Source: Chloroflexota bacterium (GTDB taxonomy: Bacteria > Chloroflexota > Anaerolineae > B4-G1). From it: a stretch of DNA of 5,033 bases. The stretch lies in the NCBI GenBank assembly GCA_003648085.1, contig QMOC01000242.1, positions 1 to 5,033 on the forward strand, in the 5' to 3' direction. Positions within the stretch are counted from its first letter, which is position 1. Every line of letters begins with the position of its first letter. The position numbers and the translations under genes were made by a program. This document shows, piece by piece, positions 1 to 3,847 of this stretch. The notes beneath the pieces are model-generated. The model ran no database searches. It was given only the letters and a program-made list of their open reading frames with translations, and had not been told where the DNA came from.

Positions 1-471
1 ATGGCCCGGCACGACAATGAGGATGCGGCGGGCCAGGTGGCGGAGTTTGAGTTCCTTTAGGATCAGCCCGGCCATAATCGTCTTGCCCGCACCGGGGTCG
101 TCGGCGATGAGGAAGCGGATGCGAGGCAGGCACAGCACGTAGCCGTAGACCGCTTCGATCTGGTGGGGGAGCGGGTCCACCTTGGAGGTGTTCATCGCCA
201 GGAGGGGATCGTAGAGAGAGGCGAAGCGGTAGCGGCGGGCCTCCAGGCCCAGGAAAACCTCGCGGGGCGGGGCGGTGAAGTCGGCCTCTACCCGGGCGAC
301 CTGCAACTGTGTCAGTTCATCGCGGGGGATCAGTTGATCCACGTGCTTCCCGGAGCCGATGGTCGCTCCCACCAGGTGGACGTATCCGCCCAGGTCCTCC
401 ACCAGTTTGATCTCCACAGGCTCCGGCCAGCGGGGGCCTTGGACGATGTGACCGGTCTGGATTTCTGGCAT
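1..471 (-). CDS. SNF2/DrmD-like DNA helicase, N-terminal part (3' end outside window)
   Basis: Only the first 157 residues are present; the frame is open through the left edge. Residues 9-60 form an N-terminal module starting IVQGPRWPEPVEI, a style seen in front of superfamily 2 helicases of the DrmD/DUF3883-associated type. Residues 98-113 (VDPLPHQIEAVYGYVL) resemble the Q-motif region. Residues 123-136 (ADDPGAGKTIMAGL) are motif I/Walker A with K130 as the phosphate-binding lysine. Residues 150-157 (ILIVVPGH) begin motif Ia. The family uses ATP to translocate on or remodel duplex DNA, and members are common in anti-phage loci such as DISARM. ATG 471 was chosen because GAGGGG and AAGGA lie just upstream; an in-frame GTG at 513 is possible but has no better site. 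The gene lies 121 bp downstream of the NB-ARC gene on the same strand but has its own promoter. Helicase assignment is firm; the defence role is inferred, since DEAH box and C-terminal domains are not visible. Confidence 0.88.
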   Translation of the reverse strand, partial: MPEIQTGHIVQGPRWPEPVEIKLVEDLGGYVHLVGATIGSGKHVDQLIPRDELTQLQVARVEADFTAPPREVFLGLEARRYRFASLYDPLLAMNTSKVDPLPHQIEAVYGYVLCLPRIRFLIADDPGAGKTIMAGLILKELKLRHLARRILIVVPGH

Positions 472-486
472 CTGTCCTTTCCCCTC
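472..486 (-). promoter_or_regulatory. Ribosome binding site of the helicase gene
   Basis: Read on the minus strand, GAGGGGAAAGGACAG directly precedes ATG 471. It offers GAGGGG 9 nt from the start and AAGGA closer in. This supports ATG 471 over the in-frame GTG at 513. The GAG end lies inside the 484-499 inverted repeat, so the site could be masked by RNA folding. Confidence 0.7.
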
Positions 487-499
487 ATGCCCGCATGAG
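484..499 (-). promoter_or_regulatory. Inverted repeat in the helicase leader overlapping the SD
   Basis: CTCATGC and GCATGAG are perfect inverted copies separated by 2 nt; as RNA this gives a 6-bp stem with a CGGG loop. On the minus-strand transcript the 3' arm runs into GAGGGG, the distal SD, and flanking CCC and GGG can extend the stem over it. An overlapping alternative hairpin, CCCGC-TCAT-GCGGG (490-503), would leave the SD free. The repeat is seen directly; translational control is inferred. It could equally be a dispersed intergenic palindrome. Confidence 0.5.
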
Positions 500-531
500 C
501 GGGGGCTACACACTGCACCGTTTCATTGCAG

Positions 532-559
532 ATTATAGCGATTTGTCGGCGGGTGACAA
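532..559 (-). promoter_or_regulatory. Sigma70-type promoter of the helicase gene
   Basis: On the minus strand TTGTCA (554-559, 5 of 6 consensus bases) is followed by a 16-bp spacer and a perfect TATAAT (532-537). Transcription should begin near 525, giving a leader of roughly 54 nt. The promoter sits in the gap after the NB-ARC stop codon, so the helicase can be transcribed independently, although I see no strong terminator separating the two genes. Confidence 0.75.
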
Positions 560-561
560 AT
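541..561. promoter_or_regulatory. Palindromic operator candidate over the helicase promoter
   Basis: ATTTGTC (541-547) and GACAAAT (555-561) are perfect inverted 7-mers separated by 7 nt. The palindrome covers most of the -35 box and most of the spacer, the standard position for a repressor that blocks RNA polymerase. The half-site spacing suits a dimeric helix-turn-helix protein. No regulator is identified; the HTH of the neighbouring NB-ARC protein is one candidate, but its own upstream repeats differ in sequence. Confidence 0.55.
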
Positions 562-592
562 GGGTAAGGGCGTGACAGGCTGGTGCTTAGGC

Positions 593-3418
593 TTACATTT
601 TCCCATCGGGAGGACTGTCAGTGGGGTCAGGCTTCTTTTCATTTTCCTCCTCTCTCGGTGTTAACGGGAGTAGGCGAGACGCCAGTTTATCGAAGGACGT
701 CCCATCCAGCCAAACCTGTGGCACCCATACCCAGCCTTCCTCTGTGTGAATCCCCAAGACACCCGGTGCCGATAAACCGCCTACGCTTAACCACACGGGA
801 TACTGGAGTATCCGCTCGGCAATATGCCCCTCCACCCTCCACTTTTCCGCCCGTTCCTTCAGCCCCAACACCTCACAGGCATCCGCCGCCAGAAAGAAAT
901 CCTCCATCTGTAGTGCTTTCTCGGCCACCTCTTCCAGCAGAGGTCGCGCCTCTGCGTACCGCTCCCCTCCCCAAAGCCACTCCCCAAGGTGAAACGTGGC
1001 TACCACATAGCGATGCCTATTCCCCACCCGCAGCGCACTTTCGCGTGCCTTTTCCCACATCTCGACCGCTCGCTCCCCATCACCCCGTTGCTTCAGCCGC
1101 TCACCGAGTATGTCCCACACCTCCGGCTCGTTGAACGATCCGGCATATCCTTCCGCTGCCGCCATATATTCTCTTTCCGCTTCATCCCACCTTCCCTCCT
1201 CCCAGGCCACTTCCGCGCGCGCCGTGTGTAGAAGCGGTAAGAGCCGTGGGTCTTTCCCTGCATAAGCCTCCGTCTCGTTCAGCGCAGCCACTGCATCCTG
1301 CACCCTGCCTATCTTCGCCAGTACTATCACCCGAGACAGGGCATTGGCCAGCCACAGCCACCGGTATCCTCCTTCCTCGGCTGCCTTCATCCCTCTCTCC
1401 AGAAACCTCAACGCATCGCGCGGGTCTGTTTGCATGAGAATATCCGCGATCTTGAGCCCCAGTACCGCCCTCTGCCACAAGGCACGTCCGTGAGCCATTC
1501 CCTCAAGCACCTCCAAGGCCTGCACACGGTGATGTAAGGCCGCAGGGTTCCTTCCTATGGCTTGCTCCACCGCCCCCCGCATATCCCAAACCGCCGCCCA
1601 CTGCAAGTCATCCTCCGGTAATCTGGCTACACGCTCTGAGAACTCCTCGCCTAGCAGCAGTCTCCGAGATTCATCTACCTGCCCCAACATCAACAGAGCC
1701 TGGCTCTCAATCAGCGCTGCAGACACCCACTCCCGTGTGCTATCCGCCTGCTGGAAGGCCACCCGTGCATCACGGGCCAACGTTATGGCCTTCTCAGGTT
1801 TTCCCATATCCAAGAAACATTCCCCCACTTGCAGAGTCCCCAGCGCCAATCTATAAGGATCCCTCACCAGCGTCTGCACCTGCTTCCACCATTTTTCTAT
1901 GAGCGGTTCCATAAGGTTCACTGCCAGGTAGGAGCCGGTGCAGATGAGGTAATCCAGAACCCAATCTCCCCTTCCGCGGTTAGAAGCATACTCACACCCT
2001 CGGACAATATACACCAGGTTTTCCCGCCAAGTCTGAAACGCCTCTCGGTCATCCCCTTGGTGCCATTTCTCCCAGGCGCGCCGCGTCACGTCCAGGTAGT
2101 ACGCTGCAAACCGTTCCTCCCATTGCGGGAAGAACTCGGCATCAAGTTCCATTGCCCGCTCAGCAGCATACTCATGCAGCAGGCGGTGCATCCAATACCG
2201 CCCCGGTTCCTCACCGTCCACCAGACCTACTCGCACCAGTGTGAGGAAGGCCCGCCCCACTTTCTCCGGTTCCCAGCCCAACACGTAAGCAACTGCATCT
2301 ACTATAAATGGTTGGGGGAACCCGCCGACAAACCGAAACAAGGCCTTCGCCGCCTCATCCAACTGCTCGTAACTCAAATCAAAGGCTATCCTCACGCTCT
2401 GTCCCTTCTTCTCCACTATCTCCAACGAGGGCAGAAGCTGTCGCCGCAACGTTCTGACCAGTTGACCAAATCCCTTCTCCCACCAAGCGATACGGTTGAG
2501 GATGTACAGTGCCACTGGCAGCCCTCCGATCGCTTCGATCACCCAGTCCAGATCGGCCTCCTCAACGTCCACCTTCTCCAGGTCTCGGGTTAGAAGATCC
2601 AGCGACTCCTGTATTCCCATTGGTTCCACATGTAGCAATTGGTCGCGCTCTCCCAGATCGTTCCGCCAAGTTGTCACCAGGAGAACCCCATCCTGGACCA
2701 CCTCGGCCCAGCGGTTCAGGTCGATCCATTCGTTCACCCCATCCAACACTATCAATGCCTGTTTCCTGCTCAAGGCTTTAGTCGCAGCCTTCCAGGGATC
2801 CCGCTCTCCTAGACCCTTATCACCCAAGACCATCTCAACCAACTCCATAATCGCTTTTTCCTCGCCCCAATCCTCCACTCGTAGCCAGAAGATGCCATCT
2901 CGGAAGTATTCCTGCACTTCCTTCTCCTCCCTCAACACTTGCATTACCAGCCTGGTCTTCCCCACACCTGGAATGCCCTGCACGATGATGATGCGTGGCA
3001 ATGCTTTGCGACGGGCCAGCAGCCGGGCTTTCAAATCCGCGATCTCCTGTTGCCGTCCCACGAAGCGCCCTTCCACTCTTTGTGGCATCCCATAGAACAC
3101 GCGCTTCCTTTGCATATACTGCACTGCTTCGTCCCACTCCTCATCCGTCAACTCCCATCCCGTCTCCGCCAGCACTCCTGTCAATTGCTCCTCACTCGTG
3201 CAATGCCTTCCCAGGAACCGTGCCACGGCCAGTCGAGTCGCAGCCAACATCAGGGTCGGTTTAGACCCATCCATCGCGCGCGAGAGGGTCGCGGTGCTGA
3301 TGTTCACCTCGCGTGCCATCTCTGCCAGCGACTTGAACTCGAACTGGCAATAGATGTTCCTCAATGCCTCGACCTGTCGCTTCTTTTTCAGACGCCGCTC
3401 ATCGTTCAGTCTGTCCAT
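593..3418 (-). CDS. NLR-like NB-ARC/STAND ATPase with N-terminal HTH and TPR-like repeats
   Basis: The protein has 941 residues and is complete. Residues 1-70 carry a helix-turn-helix (about 31-51, LAEMAREVNISTATLSRAMDG) of XRE/LacI style. FVGR (119-122) opens the NB-ARC module: Walker A GIPGVGKT (148-155), Walker B ALIVLDG (221-227, D226), sensor VLLVTTWR (245-252), GLPVAL (299-304), a winged-helix part at about 345-400, and MHR (410-412) where plant and animal relatives have MHD. Residues 430-870 are helical and TPR-like, for example EEGRWDEAEREYMAAAEGYA. Residues 876-941 are a tryptophan- and glycine-bearing segment with a charged, proline-rich tail that I do not recognise. STAND ATPases are ADP/ATP switches that oligomerise on ligand binding; bacterial ones include anti-phage sensors and transcription regulators. 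No nuclease, TIR, protease or membrane effector is visible, so DNA binding may be the output. ATG 3418 is preferred over an upstream TTG (3466) because GGAGAG lies 5 nt away. The gene is less GC-rich than its neighbours, which fits separate acquisition. Confidence 0.93.
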   Translation of the reverse strand: MDRLNDERRLKKKRQVEALRNIYCQFEFKSLAEMAREVNISTATLSRAMDGSKPTLMLAATRLAVARFLGRHCTSEEQLTGVLAETGWELTDEEWDEAVQYMQRKRVFYGMPQRVEGRFVGRQQEIADLKARLLARRKALPRIIIVQGIPGVGKTRLVMQVLREEKEVQEYFRDGIFWLRVEDWGEEKAIMELVEMVLGDKGLGERDPWKAATKALSRKQALIVLDGVNEWIDLNRWAEVVQDGVLLVTTWRNDLGERDQLLHVEPMGIQESLDLLTRDLEKVDVEEADLDWVIEAIGGLPVALYILNRIAWWEKGFGQLVRTLRRQLLPSLEIVEKKGQSVRIAFDLSYEQLDEAAKALFRFVGGFPQPFIVDAVAYVLGWEPEKVGRAFLTLVRVGLVDGEEPGRYWMHRLLHEYAAERAMELDAEFFPQWEERFAAYYLDVTRRAWEKWHQGDDREAFQTWRENLVYIVRGCEYASNRGRGDWVLDYLICTGSYLAVNLMEPLIEKWWKQVQTLVRDPYRLALGTLQVGECFLDMGKPEKAITLARDARVAFQQADSTREWVSAALIESQALLMLGQVDESRRLLLGEEFSERVARLPEDDLQWAAVWDMRGAVEQAIGRNPAALHHRVQALEVLEGMAHGRALWQRAVLGLKIADILMQTDPRDALRFLERGMKAAEEGGYRWLWLANALSRVIVLAKIGRVQDAVAALNETEAYAGKDPRLLPLLHTARAEVAWEEGRWDEAEREYMAAAEGYAGSFNEPEVWDILGERLKQRGDGERAVEMWEKARESALRVGNRHRYVVATFHLGEWLWGGERYAEARPLLEEVAEKALQMEDFFLAADACEVLGLKERAEKWRVEGHIAERILQYPVWLSVGGLSAPGVLGIHTEEGWVWVPQVWLDGTSFDKLASRLLPLTPREEENEKKPDPTDSPPDGKM

Positions 3419-3423
3419 AGTAA

Positions 3424-3429
3424 CTCTCC
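3424..3429 (-). promoter_or_regulatory. Ribosome binding site deciding the NB-ARC start
   Basis: On the minus strand GGAGAG lies 5 nt before ATG 3418. The alternative in-frame TTG at 3466 falls inside a repeat unit, has no SD, and would add 16 residues (beginning MHGHFTC) with no family resemblance. Confidence 0.75.
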
Positions 3430-3441
3430 GGCAATATAGAT

Positions 3442-3490
3442 CGTTGCACGTGAAATGTCCATGCAACGCTCTTGCAACGCGGTTGCAACG
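3442..3490. repeat. TGCAACG array: three direct copies at 11-bp spacing plus one inverted copy
   Basis: TGCAACG occurs at 3462-3468, 3473-3479 and 3484-3490, exactly 11 bp apart, and inverted (CGTTGCA) at 3442-3448. Spacing of about one helical turn places the three copies on the same DNA face, as in iteron-like operators. The array lies between the divergent NB-ARC and small basic genes: in the presumed NB-ARC leader on one strand, and just upstream of an extended -10 on the other. The inverted pair 3442-3448/3462-3468 could also form a 7-bp RNA stem before the NB-ARC SD. The binding protein is unknown; the HTH of the NB-ARC protein is an obvious candidate. Confidence 0.75.
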
Positions 3491-3498
3491 TTATCTTC

Positions 3499-3507
3499 TG
3501 TTATACT
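3499..3507 (+). promoter_or_regulatory. Extended -10 promoter candidate for the small basic gene
   Basis: TGTTATACT matches the TGn extended -10 followed by TATACT (5 of 6 bases). No good -35 is present at 16-18 bp; the TGCAACG copies occupy that zone, which would suit an activator or repressor. The start point would be near 3514, giving a leader of about 90 nt. Confidence 0.5.
3500..3505 (-). promoter_or_regulatory. Possible -10 box for the NB-ARC gene, overlapping the plus-strand -10
   Basis: Read on the minus strand this is TATAAC (5 of 6 bases). Expected -35 positions hold only weak matches such as TACAGG (3523-3528). If used, transcription would start near 3494 and the TGCAACG array would fall in the leader. 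It shares bases with the plus-strand -10, so the two directions would compete. Weakly supported. Confidence 0.3.
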
Positions 3508-3515
3508 CCAGAACG

Positions 3516-3527
3516 ACAGGGCCCTGT
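3516..3527. repeat. 12-bp perfect palindrome in the divergent control region
   Basis: ACAGGGCCCTGT reads the same on both strands. It sits at the expected transcription start of the small basic gene and just upstream of the minus-strand -10 candidate. It could be an operator half-pair; with no free loop it is a poor RNA hairpin. Confidence 0.45.
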
Positions 3528-3553
3528 ACTGCTTACTCACTTTGGAGAGCAAC

Positions 3554-3602
3554 GGGCACTGCGGACCGGTTCGTCGGTGCCCTCCAATCTCAAAGGAGGG
3601 CA
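3554..3602 (+). promoter_or_regulatory. Leader with competing anti-masking and SD-masking hairpins
   Basis: TGCCCTCC (3578-3585) and GGAGGGCA (3595-3602) form a perfect 8-bp stem with a 9-nt A-rich loop, enclosing the whole SD (GGAGG, 3595-3599) and ending at the base before ATG 3603. An upstream segment GGGCACTG (3554-3561) pairs with CGGTGCCC (3575-3582, one G-U pair), so it uses the same bases as the 5' arm of the masking stem. The two structures exclude each other, the usual logic of translational riboswitches or leader switches. I do not recognise a known riboswitch class, and no ligand can be named. Confidence 0.55.
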
Positions 3603-3734
3603 ATGAGCAAGAAAAAGCAAACCAACCGCAGCCGGGGCAAGGGCACCGCGAAGGGCACCCGTTTCAGCGGAACCCCGAAGCAGCGGGAATTGAAGAACCT
3701 CGTATTCCGGATCCTGCTTGGCGGGCGCTGCTGA
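3603..3734 (+). CDS. Putative 43-residue, strongly basic small protein of unknown function
   Basis: The protein contains 7 Lys and 6 Arg against one Glu. An N-terminal stretch (residues 3-20) of Lys, Arg, Gly, Thr and Ser is followed by a short amphipathic or hydrophobic segment (L30-KNLVFRILL-39) and ends GGRC. AAAGGAGG sits 3 nt before ATG 3603, a strong SD with rather short spacing. An extended -10 lies about 90 bp upstream, and the leader can fold to mask the SD. The basic composition suggests nucleic-acid binding, but no family is recognised. It is divergent from the NB-ARC gene and codirectional with the recombinase, whose start is 113 bp beyond its stop. It may be chance: the ORF is short and the other plus-strand frame is also open through here. 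The leader structure could instead belong to a non-coding RNA. Confidence 0.45.
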   Translation: MSKKKQTNRSRGKGTAKGTRFSGTPKQRELKNLVFRILLGGRC

Positions 3735-3743
3735 GTCCCCGCA

Positions 3744-3787
3744 TACCGGCGACGCGGCCGGCCGCGCTTGCCTTCACCCTACCGGCG
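3744..3787. repeat. Direct repeat TACCGGCG flanking a 14-bp palindrome upstream of the recombinase
   Basis: TACCGGCG occurs at 3744-3751 and 3780-3787. Between them lies the perfect palindrome CGCGGCCGGCCGCG (3753-3766). The cluster overlaps the -35 region of the recombinase promoter, so it may be an operator. Large serine recombinases often have their attachment site near their own gene, so part of an att site is also possible. In GC-rich DNA some of this could be chance. Confidence 0.4.
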
Positions 3788-3797
3788 CTGGTATAAT
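3768..3797 (+). promoter_or_regulatory. Promoter of the serine recombinase gene
   Basis: TTGCCT (3768-3773, 4 of 6) lies 18 bp before a perfect TATAAT (3792-3797), which is preceded by TGG, making an extended -10. Transcription should start near 3804, about 44 nt before the recombinase ATG. It is positioned to express the recombinase independently of the small upstream gene. Confidence 0.7.
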
Positions 3798-3823
3798 AGG
3801 GCCTGACCAAACAGTCAGGCCCT
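3798..3823 (+). terminator. Perfect 10-bp inverted repeat at the recombinase transcript start
   Basis: AGGGCCTGAC (3798-3807) and GTCAGGCCCT (3814-3823) are exact inverted copies around a 6-nt CAAACA loop. TTTT follows only after five further bases (3829-3832), so it could be a weak terminator for transcripts arriving from the small upstream gene. Because it starts directly after the TATAAT and spans the expected +1, it may instead be a repressor operator or a 5' attenuator hairpin limiting recombinase expression. The repeat is certain; the function is not. Confidence 0.55.
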
Positions 3824-3835
3824 CAGCCTTTTATC

Positions 3836-3840
3836 GGAGG
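3836..3840 (+). promoter_or_regulatory. Ribosome binding site of the recombinase
   Basis: GGAGG lies 7 nt before ATG 3848, ideal spacing, and fixes the start. The resulting protein has about 30 residues before the first resolvase strand, which is longer than usual but supported by this site. Confidence 0.8.
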
Positions 3841-3847
3841 TCGCCCG

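Noticed and set aside
163..498. Plus-strand frame (111 codons) at the left edge
   Set aside because: It is antisense to the helicase, whose motif I is unambiguous on the other strand.
583..1134. Proline-rich plus-strand frame (183 codons)
   Set aside because: It is antisense to the TPR/C-terminal part of the NB-ARC gene; the proline bias reflects reverse-complemented GGN codons.
1829..2593. Long plus-strand open frame (254 codons) opposite the NB-ARC gene
   Set aside because: It is antisense to clear NB-ARC and TPR coding sequence and its protein has no recognisable motifs; a shadow frame.
3419..3466. N-terminal extension of the NB-ARC protein from TTG 3466
   Set aside because: No SD, it starts within the TGCAACG repeat unit, and the extra 16 residues look non-native; ATG 3418 has GGAGAG at good spacing.
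3442..3490. CRISPR array
   Set aside because: Units are only 7-11 bp with no room for spacers; this is an operator-like repeat.
3455..3796. 113-codon plus-strand frame overlapping the small basic gene
   Set aside because: Its start lies in the repeat array upstream of the likely promoter with no SD; the frame from 3603 has a far better SD.
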